This document shows positions 33,905-46,601 of a stretch of DNA of 64,000 bases, piece by piece. This DNA is from Schistocerca nitens (Eukaryota > Arthropoda > Insecta > Orthoptera > Acrididae): assembly GCF_023898315.1 (NCBI RefSeq), contig NC_064619.1, forward strand, positions 340,553,650 through 340,617,649, read 5' to 3'. Positions within the stretch are counted from its first letter, which is position 1. Every line of letters starts with the position of its first letter. The translations under genes and the position numbers were made by a program. A model generated the notes under the pieces. It was not told the DNA's origin. It was given only the letters and a program-made list of their open reading frames with translations, and did not search any database.

Positions 33905-36609
33905 TTGTAGATCAGAAATGGAGAAAGGAGGAGTTGCCACATTCATCAGGAACTGTCATAAATTTAAGAACATAGACATTCATAAATTTTGCCTAGAACA
34001 GCATATGGAAGCATGTGCAACAGAATTAGATTTTCACAAAAAATCCTTCATAATATTAAGTGTATATCGAGCACCTGCAGGTAACTTTAATCTGTTTGTA
34101 AACCACCTTGAAGCTGTACTGGCCCATTTAACAACCAAAAACAAAGAAATAGTGGTTGCTGGTGATTTCAATGTAGATTTCCTTAAAGACTCTCCCAATA
34201 AGAACTTATTTGAGTTAGTAACACTATCACTCAACTTAATCCCCACAGTAAAGTTCCCCACTAGGATAGCCACTTGCTCACAAACAGCCATTGATAATAT
34301 ATTTATAGAAAAGTCCAATGAACAAAATTATATTACAAAACCAATAGTCAATGGCCTCTCAGACCATGACATGCAGTTCCTTCTGTTAAAATGTTAATAT
34401 TGAACAGGATATAAAATCTGTTAAATCTGAGCTCAAGAGAGTATTCAGTAAGCCAAAAATTGATTATTTTAGGACACTCCTCAGAGACATTCACTGGACT
34501 GATGTTTACAGTGCTCATGGCATGAATGAAAAATATAAAATTTTTGCTAATAAAGTGCTTACCTTATTCGAACACTGCTTTCCCCCAAAACTTACCAAGG
34601 TTAGAGCAAAGTCTACAAAGAAGCCATGGATTACTCGGGGAATAGGGGTATCTTGTAAAACAAAAAGAAAACTGTATCTGTCAATCCAAAACATTTCCAA
34701 TGTTGATGCTATAGCACATTATAAGAAATACTGCAAAATATTAAAGACTGTAATACGGATGTCAAAGCAAATATATTACAAGGAAAAGATAGTCATATCA
34801 GATAACAAAATAAAGACAATATGGGATATAGTGAAGGAGGAGACCGGTAGAACCAGACATGAAGAGGAACAAATAGCATTAAGAGTAAATGATACATTGG
34901 TGACAGATGTGTATAGTGTTGCAGAACTTTTTAACAAACATTTTATAACTGTTACTGAAAAGATGGGGTTGTCAGGTTCGGTAGATGCTGCTACGGATTA
35001 CCTTAGACCAGACATTTCAAGTAACTTCCATAATATGAATTTGAGCCTCACTACCCCAACAGAAATAATGTCCATCATAAAATCTTTAAAATCAAAAACA
35101 TCTAGTGGGTATGATGAAATGTCAACAAAGTTAATTAAAGAATGTGATTCTCAGCTAAGTAAAATATTAAGCTATCTGTGTAACCAGTCGTTTATCAATG
35201 GAATATTTCCTGAATGGCTGAAATATGCTGAAGTTAAGCCACTGTTTAAGAAGGGAGATAAAGAAATAGCATCAAATTTCCGTCCAATTTCACTGTTGCC
35301 AGCATTCTCAAAAAATTTTCGAAAAAGTAATGTACAGTCGTCTTTATAACCATCTTATCTCAAATAACATAGTGTCAAAGTCACAGTTTGGATTTCTAAA
35401 AGGTTCTGATATTGAGAAGGCTATCTACACTTACACTGAAAATGTGCTTAATTCATTAGACAAAAAATTGCAGGCAACTGGTATATTTTGTGATCTGTCA
35501 AAGGCATTTGACTGTGTAAATCACAATATCCTTTTAAGTAAACCAGAATATTATAGTGTAACAGGAAACGCTGCAAAATGGTTCAAATCTTATATCTCTG
35601 GCAGGAAACAAAGGGTGTTATTAGGAAAGAGACATGTATCAAGCTATCAGGCATCATCCAACTGGGAACTAATTACATGTGGGGTCCCACAAGGTTCCAT
35701 TTTGGGGCCCTTACTTTTTCTTGTGTATATATCAATGACCTTTCATCAGTAACATTACCAGATGCCAAGTTTGTTTTGTTTACCAATGATACAAACATTG
35801 CAATAAATAGCAAATCAAGTGTAGTCTTAGAAAGATCAGCCAATAACATATTTGTGAACATTAATCACTGGTTCCTAGCCAATTCTTTGTCACTAAACTT
35901 TGAAAAAACACACTACATGCAGTTCAGAACTTGTAAGGGGTGTCCCACGAGGATATGCCTAACATACGATGACAAGAAGATAGAAGAAGTGGACAGTGTT
36001 AAATTCTTGGGATTACAGCTTGATAATAAATTCAACTGGGAGGAGCACACCACAGAACTGCTGAAGCGTCTTAACAAATCTCTGTTTGCAATGCGAATTT
36101 TGTCAGACATAGGGGATATAAAAATGAAAAAGCTGGCATACTATGCTTATTTTAATTCCATAATGTCATATGGGATTATTTTTTGGGGTAATTCATCAAG
36201 CCAAGCTAAAGTTTTCCGGGCACAAAAACGTGCAGTAAGAGTTATATGTGGTGTGAACTCAAGAACATCCTGCAGAAGCATGTTTAGGGAACTAGGGATA
36301 CTAACTACTGCTTCCCAATATATTTATTCCTTAATGAAATTTGTCATTAAAAATATATCACTTTTTCAAACCAACAGCTCAATTCATGGAATCAATACTA
36401 GGAATAAGAATAATCTTCACAAGGATTTAAAGTCACTTAGTCTAGTACAAAAAGGTGTGCATTATTCAGGAACACACATTTTCAATAACTTGCCAGCAGC
36501 CATAAAAAGCTTAACAACCAATGAAATTCAGTTTAAGAGAAGCCTAAAGGATTTATTGGTGACCAACTCCTCCTACTCCGTTGATGAATTTCTTAGTAAA
36601 ACCAACTGA
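33905..36609 (+). pseudogene. CR1-like LINE ORF2 (endonuclease + RT), broken
   Basis: Endonuclease: GGVATFIRNCHKF, FIILSVYRAPAGNF, VVAGDFNVDFLKD, TAIDNIFI and the catalytic SDHD (33920-34397), ending at a stop. The RT linker and fingers occupy 34522-35349 (SSGYDEMSTKLIK, NFRPISLLPAFSK). After a frameshift near 35330 the palm follows (GIFCDLSKAFDCVNHNILL, 35480-35540; GVPQGSILGPLLF, 35680-35720). The catalytic block is read in a third frame as FVLFTNDTNIAI, so the usual F/YADD has become TND. Thumb and C-terminus (KFLGLQLDNKFNWEEH ... YSVDEFLSKTN) end at 36609. The mutated active site and the breaks make it inactive. Confidence 0.85.
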
Positions 36610-36671
36610 TTTGTATATAAGTACAACATAACTTCTGCACAATTTCAGTGCAGTAATGTGTTCATTGAAAA

Positions 36672-36673
<2 letters not shown>

Positions 36674-36739
<66 letters not shown>
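36674..36739. repeat. (GT)n microsatellite inside LINE 3' UTR
   Basis: About 32 GT units. It lies between two diverged copies of a roughly 50-bp 3' UTR segment (about 36624-36671 and 36745-36793), both containing TTTCAGTGCAGTAATGTGTT. The segment was duplicated around the microsatellite. Confidence 0.95.
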
Positions 36740-36745
<6 letters not shown>

Positions 36746-36965
36746 TATAATCTAACTTCTGCACCATTTCAGTGCAGTAATGTGTTCATTGTAAATAAGT
36801 ATTGCAGTAGTTGTATTACATCATTCCACTTGGGACCTGTGGAATGGTACATTAGCTTATTTGTTTTAGTTTTAAATATTTGTCATGTATTATTGTTTTT
36901 GTGACATGTTCCACATCCTGGAGGACCTCTTCGCTATGGATCAATTGGAATGAAAGTAAATCAAA

Positions 36966-38215
36966 TCTAATGTAAACAACAAAACTGCACTTCAAGTTAT
37001 ACTGAAAAAAATTCATATTTTGACGCTGGCATCCAACAGTTGACCTTCCAGAAAGACAGCTACAGTGTTAGAGGTTTCTCAGATAATTGTGAAAAAGTCA
37101 GAAATCAAAAATTGAGATCTGTATTTGGCTACACTAGGAAAAAAGTCTGAGCAAGGTTTTGCCTCTACTCCAAAAAACTGTGTGGGGTTTTTCAGTATGG
37201 GGAATTTAACAGGCTTTATCCAGGGGTGAAAGACTGGTGTATGAATGTTGAAGATGGGATAAAACTAAAAGTGAATAATAAACAATTTAAAAGAGACATT
37301 TATTGCTTATTGGAATTAGTTTGGCCCTGAAATTAGGTTTTACAAATTCTGAGACCTCAGATCTACACGGTGTGCAGTGGCAGGATTACCCAATATGCAC
37401 GCTGGGCGAGTTTGTGTCATTCATCAAAATGTGAAATTAATGCTTACTAGTAGCACTTTCCAAAGAGATTACACATTTTAATGGACCTGATCAGAAAGAA
37501 GAAGAGACAATGAGTACAGTCAGTAAGTGCGAACCAATTGTAAACATAAGAGTGTATTTTTCACTGAGAAGTATTTTATTGAGATGGTGCATCACGGATA
37601 AATAGCTGATTACGTAGTGGAATTGTCCACAAAAATGTATTGACTTTAAAATTCATTATCTCATTTCAATAAATTTAGATGTGATATCTTAAAATTCTGA
37701 TAGAAAATGTGAAGCCTGGCAAAGAAATAGTTCTGTTAAGACTCCACTGAAAATTATTTAACCGATTAGAATTGTGTGTCTTGTTTCCATTGGGAACAGA
37801 AGCACACTACTGTGCAATTCCACAGCGATTTGTTTTCTTGAAAATGAACCAATACAGTCCAAAAGTATCTGCAGTATAAGTGACAGCCTAAGGAACAACA
37901 CAGTACTGAACTGCAGAAAATTATGTACTTTTGTGTTGGATCTGTTACCCAGTACAATTTTAAAAACTTTATCCATTTGTGCCATCACTGCCAAGATTTT
38001 TGTACAAAGTTAAATGTATGTTATGTAGCTACCAGCCATGATAAAACTGTATGTTGAAGATAGAGGAACAGTCAAACAACTGGTTTCAAGGACCAAACCA
38101 GTTTACAACAACGAAATGAATAACATAATTCAATTTGTAGGTGTTTTGTCAGCAAAATATGACAAAAATTAAATTTTTTCCATTGACAATGCCCAATGAG
38201 AATCACAATGATAAG
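36966..38215. other. Unassigned AT-rich stretch
   Basis: No supportable gene or delimited repeat in this 1.2 kb. Confidence 0.4.
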
Positions 38216-38545
38216 CTAATAAGAAACACATTTTTCTGCATTCAAATAATGGAAAATCCAGGATGGAATGTAACAATATTATGAAAAGAAAAGTTGCTAC
38301 TAACCATATAGCAGAGATACTGAAGTCGCAGATAAACACAACAAAAAGCCTGTCACAAATAAGCTTTTGGCCATTAAGGCCTTTGGCAACTGAAACCACT
38401 GTGGTTTCAGTTGCCTGAGACTGCAGTCGTGTGTGTGAGCTGCATTTGCATGAGAGAGGGGGGGAGGGGGGAGGGGGGGAGGGGGGGAGGGAGGGAGGGA
38501 GGGAGGGAGGGAGGGAGGGAGGGAGGGAGGGAGGGAGAGAGAGAG
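38216..38545. repeat. Dispersed repeat with palindrome and (GGGA)n tail
   Basis: Contains ATCCAGGATGGAATGTAACA (38258-38277) and AAGGCCTTTGGCAACTGAAA (38376-38395), which I recall from a dispersed grasshopper repeat that is usually microsatellite-associated. A 31-bp palindrome with 14-bp perfect arms GGCAACTGAAACCA / TGGTTTCAGTTGCC is at 38385-38415. A purine tract (38456-38547) with about 17 GGGA units ends in GAGAGA. Confidence 0.6.
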
Positions 38546-38964
38546 ATCATAATATTTTTCTGCATTCACAATTTCTGGAACAAATGGGGAAAGTTAACAT
38601 TTTATAGCAAGCACATGGGGACTTAAGATTTCTGCCCAACAATAAAGAAAAATATTCCAGGAAATTATCCTTAACAGACAGTTCAGAAATCTATCAATGA
38701 CAAATTTGTAGTTGGTAAATTGTTTTTCTCTCTTCGCGAAGAGAATTAAGTCAATTAACCTTCCCATAATGATTACAAATGCAGACTGGATTAAAAGACA
38801 AACAGAAGTCTATATGTCAAAGTTATCATGATAGTGGCTGAATGTATCTGTGCACATATGGTACATAGTTGCTTACATCAGAAAATTTACTGTTACTTGC
38901 ATATCATGCATCTAATCTCAACAGATATAAACAAACATATACGACTTCTATTCCATGTGGCTCT

Positions 38965-40980
38965 TTTTTGTGTCATCAGTCTTCTGAATGATAAGATGGT
39001 GTCCTACCACGACTCCCTCTACCCTGCCAATTTCTTCGCTCCTCAATTTGTGGAAGGCATTCCACTACTTGTTTCCCCCTACTTTTTTTATACTCCTCAG
39101 ATTCATCTACTATCACCAAAGTTATTACCTCATGTCTTAGCATGTCCTATCATCTTTTCCATTTTTCTTGTTAGTGTTCTCCATACACTTCCTTCCTTGC
39201 CAATTCTGCAGAGAACCTTCTCATTCTTATCTTACCAATCCACCTTTTTTTACAATCCTTCATAGCACCACATCTCAAATGCTTCAGTTCTCTTCTTCCA
39301 CAGATTCTCCACTGCCCACAACTAACTATGAAACACTGCTGTAGTCCAAACATACGTACAAAGAAACTTCTTTCACAAATTAAGGCTGATGGTTGGTAAC
39401 AGTGGACTTCTTTTGGACAAGAATGCCCTGTTTACCTGTACTTGTCTGCTATTTTGCTTCTAATGCAACAGAATTCCTTCATCTACTTTGTGGTCTCCAA
39501 CTTTGATATTAATTTTATCCCTAATCTCATTTCTGCTACTCCTCATTTTTGTCTTTCTTCAGTTTACTTTCAATCCTTATTCTGTGCTGATGAGACTGTT
39601 CCATTCAAACGATATTTTAATTTCTCTTTACTTTCAATGAGGATAGCAATGTCATTAGCAAATCGTGTCACTGATAGCCTTTCACCCTAAATTTTAAACC
39701 CAAACCTGAACATTTCTTCTATTTCTGTCATTGCTTCTTCAATATATAGACTGAATAGCAGGGGCAGAAGACAGCGTCCCTGTTTTACACCCTTTTTAAC
39801 CTGACAACTCCCTTCTTGGTCTTTCATTCTTACTATTCCCTCTTGGTTCTTGCACATACTGTGTAATATTTGTTGGTCAATTTGGGGGAGGGGACCAAAC
39901 AGCAGTCACCGGTCCCATTACATTAGGGAAGGAAGTCAGCTGTGCTCTTTCAAAGGAACCATTCCGGCATTTGCCTGAAGTGATTTACCGAAATCATGGA
40001 AAATCTACACCAGGATGGCTGGACGCAGGTTTGGACCGTTATCCTTCCGAATATGAGTCCGCTGTGCTAGGGCAGCTTGCTCGGTGTGTAATATTTGTCT
40101 TTCCCCACACTTTAACTCATTTTCCTGAAAGTTTTGAACATTTTACACCACTCCACATTGTTAAATGCTTTTTTAGGTTGAAAAATCCATGGAATGTGCG
40201 GTGATTTGTCTTCCATTATCAAACACAGTTCGAAAACTGTACTTCTGGCACCCTTCCTTCCCTCCAAACTGGTTGTCAACTAACATACTCTTGATTTTTT
40301 TCCCCCATTCTTCTGTAGACTATTCTTGTCGGTAACAGATGTATGATCTATTAAGCTAATTTTGCCATAGTCCCTACATTTAGATGCCATTACTATCTTT
40401 GGGATTGTACAGATGATATTTTTTTGAAAGTCTTAAGTTGTGTATAAAGTTTCATATATTCTGTACACCAACTTGAACAGTCATTTGCTTTCCACAGCAC
40501 AGAATGATCTTGTATATTTCAAGGGAATATTATCTATGCCTTCTGCTTTATTTGACTGCGAGACTTCCAAACAGATGTTATACTCTGACTACTCCTGGAT
40601 CCCCTCTGTCTTTTGAACAGACTCCCATTTCTTTTTCTAAAATGTTATCAGATCATTCTTCCATCTGGTATGGACCTTCACTGTACTGTTTCCACCTGTC
40701 TGCTCTCTCCTCCATGTTTAAAAATGGAATTGCACTGTTAACACTGACATTTTTCCTATTAATTTCACCAGAGGTTGTTTTGACATTTCTATAGGACTAT
40801 GCTGAATCTGTCCTAACAACCAATTCCGTTTTGGATTCTTTATATTTTACTTGCAGCCATTTTGCTTTTGCTTCATGCACTTCTTATTTATATCATTCCT
40901 AAAGACATATATTGGTGTATTTTCATTATTTTCTGAGCATTTTTGTACAATTCAATATCTTATTTCCTTAGTAGGATGCA
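38965..40980 (-). mobile_element. Decayed RTE-type LINE, antisense, with SINE insertion
   Basis: The plus strand shows the complement of an RTE-like RT region. It has words such as TTCTTTTGGACAAGAATGCC (39410), TCTGTGCTGATGAGACTGTT (39581) and GTTAAATGCTTTTTTAGGTT (40160, complement of the AFD motif region). The catalytic block reads FANDIA on the minus strand (about 39655-39640), a changed FADD. Indels and stops are abundant. It differs from the RTE at 49.7 kb and is closer to another abundant grasshopper RTE family. Ends are approximate. Confidence 0.65.
39874..40084 (+). repeat. SINE inserted in RTE, with 14-bp target duplication
   Basis: A perfect duplication TGTGTAATATTTGT (39860-39873 and 40085-40098) brackets 211 bp that begin TGGTCAATTTGGGGGAGGGG and contain CAAAGGAACCATTCCGGCAT. 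The end, with CTGGACGCAGGTTTGGACCG, resembles a degraded tRNA box B. I recall it as a common orthopteran SINE. Confidence 0.85.
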
Positions 40981-41289
40981 ATTATGAAATGTAGTTATAG
41001 ATAGACCCAAATTCATATCAATCTATACTTTTCATAATATTATTGTTATTCCACCCCATGGACTTTCCATTGTTTGAAATACCATATTAGGAATAAAAAC
41101 AAATGTGTGAAGCTAAATGCACTATTGAAAAGGATATGAACAGGAAAGAGGGCTAAAAATCAACATTTGATTTATAGTGCAGCATAAACGAATACATACA
41201 TAATTTAGGACAGTTTCAACTTTCAAATCATGCACTCTAATTTCTCATGCCAAACAGCATATAGTAAGATGACAAACGTACAAATTTAA
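40981..41289. other. Unassigned AT-rich stretch
   Basis: Nothing recognisable. Confidence 0.35.
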
Positions 41290-42760
41290 TCTAGAATAGT
41301 TCTGACTGAGGGCACTTTGTTAGTTGTATCCAGCTATGTGTTGACCCCAACAGTAAGATTCCCAACAAGAATAGAACGGCATGGTGCAACAGCAACTGAT
41401 AATATATTTCAAAAGTCAACTGTCTTCCATTAAATAAATGTGAGCGCCATAATAAATGGCTTATATGACCACAATGGTCAAATGGCAACAATAAAGCACC
41501 CCTATCAATCAGGTACAGGCCTAACTAAGAAAGGAAACTTCAAATTACAAGAAATTGTAAATAATTACTCTATTACATTATTTGGGGAGAATTTATAGGA
41601 GAAAAAGTGGGAAGAAGTGCACAAACGACACACACTAGATGATAAAATTTAATTATTTCCAACATAATGAACACAGTTTTCATTTATAACAGGAAAATTT
41701 ACAGTGGAAGACAAGAAAAATGGTGAACAGCTTTTGGGATTAAAATTCTTACAAGTAGTAGACAGGGAGCTCAGTTTATTACAGAATCACCATTTAAAAA
41801 TTCATTACAAGCAATAGTTCAATTTTTTCAGCATGCCATCAAAAACATACGAACCATGTATAATGCATAAAAAAGTCTAAGAACAGAATAAGGACAATCT
41901 GGGGCCTCATTATGTACAAACATACCCAATAAGGTAAGCGACATTCAACTACCAGATGACAGAATAGCAAGGGAGATGATATGGAATTCAAATCATTGGC
42001 TATTAAATCAACTTTTCCTAACAGTAGCTGAAAACAAGAGGACAAGAAATTGGTTCATGAAAAGCAGATCAATTAAACATGTTTAGGCAGGCAATGCATA
42101 CTCCACAATCCTTACATCACTAAAAAGAAGAAACTCTTCTAGCAATTATCGTATCTTAGGCAAAGTAGGCCTAGTAAAATCTTACGCTGATTCACAAGTG
42201 TGATCCTTGGGTCACAAACAATGAGTCAAGATGATTTCCTGAAAGACTGGAGATGCAGAAGTAGCACCAATATACAGAAGTGGAGACAATCATGTGACCT
42301 CTCCCCTCGTTGTGCTCTCGATTTCTTTCTTTTTTTCTTTTTTTTTCCAAAATTTAGCTTACAACAAAATACTGTAACATTTCTGGGCACAATCTTAGGG
42401 AGTTCACTTTGGCTTCCATAAAGGCTTCTCCACTGAGATGGCAATACATGAACTTACTGACTCCATCCTACTTGAACTAAACAAGAAAAATTACACTGCT
42501 AGCATTTTGGGTTAACTTACAGGTCCTTTGATTGTGTGGATAATAAAATGTGGTATCCTATTACGGGTCTTTCCCTTGTATAGGTGGTATCTTAACAGAA
42601 AACAGAGAGTCACATTAACAAATGATATGACAAACAAGATTAGATTTTGAAGTGGGAAACCCTTAAAGATGGTGTGCTGCAAGTTTTGGTGCTGCTTCTT
42701 CCTGTTACTGGTCTACATAAATTATGTACTTGGTATGCAGAAGGTTCAAAAGCTGTAACA
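41290..42760 (+). mobile_element. Heavily decayed CR1-like LINE
   Basis: Translations in shifting frames echo the LINE at 32-37 kb. There is a CVDPNSKIPNKNRT..ATDNIF-like endonuclease segment (about 41335-41420), INGLYDHNGQ in place of NGLSDHD (about 41450), and an RT turn reading GVLQVLVLLLPVTGLHKLCT (about 42670-42720) in place of GVPQGS.LGPLLFL.YINDL. No intact frame exceeds 75 codons. Confidence 0.5.
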
Positions 42761-43518
42761 TTTTCCAACACGAATAAAGAAAAATAAATAAATTAAAAAA
42801 AAAATCAAATTTACTACTGAGGCAGCCAGGAGAACAATGTAACAGGCTTACAACTTGTGCAGTTCCAGACTTATAAAAGTGACAAGTACCATAGACAGAT
42901 TTTTAGATTAATCATGTGGCAACTACAAATCACTTTAGAAATACAAATACAATATAATATATACATAATTAACAAATTTACAGACATACTATTCATATAA
43001 TTTATCATATCAGCTGTAGTATCCAAGAAGTCTGAGGGGTTTCCTGGTACCAATTTTGAGGGCACTCTTCCACACTGTGCCTTACCACCAATCTCAGAAA
43101 GCCACAGGTGTACTCTGCAGTGACAGTCTTTCTCAACCTGGACAGTAGGTCAACTGCATCTCCTGTGGTTATTCCAGATTCTGTCCTCCGGGGCAGATCA
43201 GGTTCCAGTGGTTTGTTGTTGTCATGGAGGAAGCTGTGGGGAATATTATTATAGCACTCTCTCCTCCAACCATTGTTGAGATCAAAGTTATGGTCAACTA
43301 GGTTGCTAGTTGTTCTGAGTTGGGATGCCTGCAGTGGAGCATGTTGCAGATTTTCGTATGCTCTCTGAGAAGGTTATCATTTCTTCTTAGGTTAGGTGGT
43401 GGAATGAGACTCAGATCAGGTAGCCAGAATACTGAGTGGATTTGATTGTGCCAGTAACAATATGCATTATTTGATTTAGTTGTGTGTCTACCCATAGGTG
43501 CCCATATGATTTGTGTGT

Positions 43519-43543
43519 GTGTGTGGGGGGGGGGGGGGGGAAT
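43519..43543. repeat. (GT)n and poly-G tract
   Basis: Seven GT units followed by about 16 G within the decayed LINE. A second G-rich tract is at 43719-43735. Confidence 0.85.
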
Positions 43544-44568
43544 TAGACTTGCAGTATTTTTAATATTTTGGAAGATGAATGGTGACCTGTAAGAATCCAT
43601 AAAAAAATTTCCAGTTATGACCCCGTTAGGAACCTACGTAATACCAACTTTTAAACCAATTTCTTAAAAGAAAAGCACCTGACTACACTAATTTTTTTTT
43701 CATTTGCCTAAGAGCTGAGGGGGAGGGGGGGGGGGCACAGCAAGACCCCTCACTACCTTGCCCCTGGGCATGGACATCCTTGTATCTGTCAGCTTCATGT
43801 GGCTGCTGTTTACCCAGACAAGGCTGCAATACTCTTCCACTGAGTAGACAAGGCCAAGGATGGATGATCATAAGGCTGAAGTGGCTCAACCCTGTATTGT
43901 ACCACATAACTTCTGCAGATCATTTCTCAACCTCAAGTTAGCAACAGTCTTTGTTAGACACTGTTTAAGTGTAAATCCAAAGTACCATGGATATTTGTTA
44001 TGGGCCAGACATTTACCTTCAAAAAGTAAATCTAGTTCTTGGTGGGTTACTGTATTACTCAGATGAAAGCAATGACATTCAGTTTTGTTAGGTTTAAGTT
44101 GACGTCCCCATTTACAAAAGTACTGTCCTACTTTACGTAGATATTTTTTTAATTTATGTGTGGTAAACTTGATTTGTTTGTGCTGTGTTGCTATCACCCA
44201 ATCATCAGCACGAAACTTCAAAACTTCCTGGGCTGAGTGGCTGACAGATCTGCAATATATAAGCTAATTAGTAGTGGGGGTAAGGCTGTGCCTTGAGGGT
44301 CTCCTAGTTACCAGTTGTGTTAACTGAAATGGTCTGTCAGTCAGAATATTGCTAAACAGTTGTGCTTTTCTTCTGATGGGTAACTACATAATGCATCTAA
44401 TAGATGACACCCTACCTCCACACAGTATCATAAGATGCAGACAGATCAATAAATACAGTAGAAGTTTTTAATTATTTCTGTGAGTCAGATTCTATTTAAA
44501 TTATTGGTGAAAGCACTTGGTCCATAAAGCTTCAAAATCTGGCCAGTTCAATAGCAATCTTTGTAAGT

Positions 44569-44606
44569 ATTCTGTTATGTATTCTGTTATGTATTCTGTT
44601 ATGCAG
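44569..44606. repeat. Short 12-bp tandem repeat
   Basis: Three copies of TATTCTGTTATG in the decayed LINE. Confidence 0.85.
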
Positions 44607-46585
44607 CAGTGATTTTTATGCCATACTCAGGACGATAACACTGTAAGTTTGAGGTTTACTGTTGGGTTTATGTTGTTGTAAGATGGCAGTGATTCCAATC
44701 TGTTTCACAAGTTTTTTGAATGGGTCCTCTTTGTAGAATGTTGGAGAAAAAATGTGTTAGCCTTGTTTTAGCATAAGGTATTTATCACAGTGAAGGAGGA
44801 GTTCTGGATGCATATTGTCAAAATCTGGAGCTTTATCTGATCCAATGTCTTATAAAGCAATTGAAATATCTTCAGGAATGAATGGGAGATAATATGGGCT
44901 ATGATGTGGACCTTCTGCCATTGTGATTCTCAGTTCTTGCTTCACCTGTATGGTATGAGATTGGGAAGTAGGTGGTTTAGATCTTGAGATGATATGTGCA
45001 ACAACAGCATTCAGTTTTATGAGGTGGTTGTTGGTTATTACTTGATTTGCACCTCCATAGTTGTGTAACAGTGACCGGGCTTTTCTACTTGACCAATTAA
45101 AGTCAAGTTTTTCAACAGTGCCCAGCAATTTCTGGCGTGTGTAGTGTCACGATTATGCAGCAGTTTGTCTGGTATTTCCTGCTCTCCAGTTGAAAGGAAG
45201 ACCTTGTGCAGTTTCTCGCCCTCTGGTCACGCAGGAATCCACTCCTTCTGGTAGCCTCCAGGAATAAACTTTCTTTGTATGCTTAACACTAACACTGTAC
45301 CCCCAAATCTTCCACAGTTATAGCCCAGGGAAGGAATAAATCTTAAGAGGTTATCAATCTTTTTAGAGAAGTCAGACCAGTTTGCTTTCTGAAAGTTCCA
45401 GTGTGGTTGGGAATGGAATTTACCAGTGAGATTTATAAGCCTGCTTCCAATATTACTGGGTTGCGCTGATTGTGTGGAAAGTCATTCAGAATTCTACATG
45501 TTGTTGTCAATGGCTGGTGGCTATTGTTTGAAGGTATGAAATATAAATTAAGACTGTCCTCTTGCCTCCATACAGCTGATCTAAAGGTAGATCAGTCCTT
45601 AGAATTAAAAATTAGGTGGACATTGTGATGACCTGCCCAGGAAATTAAAGTTTCTCCACTGGAGTTATACTTCCACTGCTCATAATGGCTATTGAAATCA
45701 CCTGTGTAATTAGCTGAGTGGAAATGTGTGTGAAGGACTTGCGATGGCCACTGAACTGCTGGAGGTTTGTCAATCTCCAATTTTTATTACAATTTCATGC
45801 ATATCATTAGAGATCACTGACAAGATTAGGAAAGCATTCTAAACTTTTTACACACACAGGTGACGATACCACAGGCTGGATGACAAGTGGCGCCAAGGAG
45901 GTTATATCCTAGTATTCCATCCCTTGTCTTGAGTTGATCTACACCATTTGCATGTGTTTCTTGGAATATAAGCCTGTCAATATTAATTTCTAGGCAAGTT
46001 CATCTACTGAGTAGAAGGAGTTCTCATTCAGAAATTCTTTTAATTTGTTTTTAAATGCTGGTTGGCTATCTGTTGGACTTTTAATGCTGTTTGGAAAATG
46101 ACCAAAGATTTTTGTGGCAGCATAATTCACCCCTCTCTGTACCAAAGTCAGATTTAACCAACAACAGTGAAGATCATCCTTTCTTCTAGAGTTGTAACTA
46201 TGTATTTTGCTATTATTTATGAACTGAGATGGGTTATTAATAAAAAAAAAATCATAGGTGAACGAATATACATATTGCAAATGTACTGTGAATATCCTAA
46301 GTTCCTTAAATAAATGTCGGCAAGGTGATCTTGGGCCCTCCCAGGGGACACCACCTTATAGTAGGCACCTTCAGTGCCAGGTGGGAGAGTTTGGATGCTT
46401 CGTTGAAGTTGAAAGCTATGCCAGCATTGGTCTCGACAGAGGAACAAGACAAAGTATGTCCCACAACATAGGGCAGGGAGGGCTCTAGAAGCGTAGTGAA
46501 GCCAGCTTCCCTAGAGGAGTAAACCTTATACAAATCTGGGTCCTCCAGGTTGGGGGTGGGGCATGGGGTTAATATCCCCATACTG

Positions 46586-46601
46586 CAAAAAAAAAAAAAA
46601 A
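46586..46601. repeat. Poly-A tract
   Basis: About 16 A within the 5' part of the RTE-type LINE, preceding its endonuclease frame. Confidence 0.85.

Larger units (their letters stand above)
32150..36965 (+). mobile_element. CR1-like non-LTR LINE, split by a mariner
   Basis: Plus-strand endonuclease and RT are readable across the element once the mariner at 32300-33847 is removed. The endonuclease begins LLHQNIRGLRYKINEL (about 32190), and the 3' end is near 36965 after a GGATCAATTGGAATGAAAG tail. This tail is shared with a large grasshopper LINE family I recall. The RT style (FCDLSKAFDCVNHNILL, GVPQGSILGPLLFLVYINDL) fits the CR1/L2/Jockey assemblage; I cannot separate those clades by eye. The 5' end is uncertain. 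Confidence 0.8.
43060..45960 (-). mobile_element. Non-LTR LINE, minus strand, decayed
   Basis: On the minus strand an APE endonuclease is visible, with QETHANGVDQLKTRDG (about 45960-45900) and YTGDFNSHYEQWKYNSSGE, where GDFNSH is the conserved block (about 45700-45650). Further down is an RT palm MKFRADDWVIATQHKQ with ADD intact, followed by YFCKWGRQLKPNKTE (44221-44090). A C-terminal segment runs to about 43060. Multiple stops separate the domains. It begins directly next to the 3' end of the CR1-like copy at 45985. The clade is not resolved (R1/Jockey-like by wording). Confidence 0.6.

Noticed and set aside
36656-36904. 82-codon ORF rich in Cys-Val
   Set aside because: Created by the (GT)n microsatellite.
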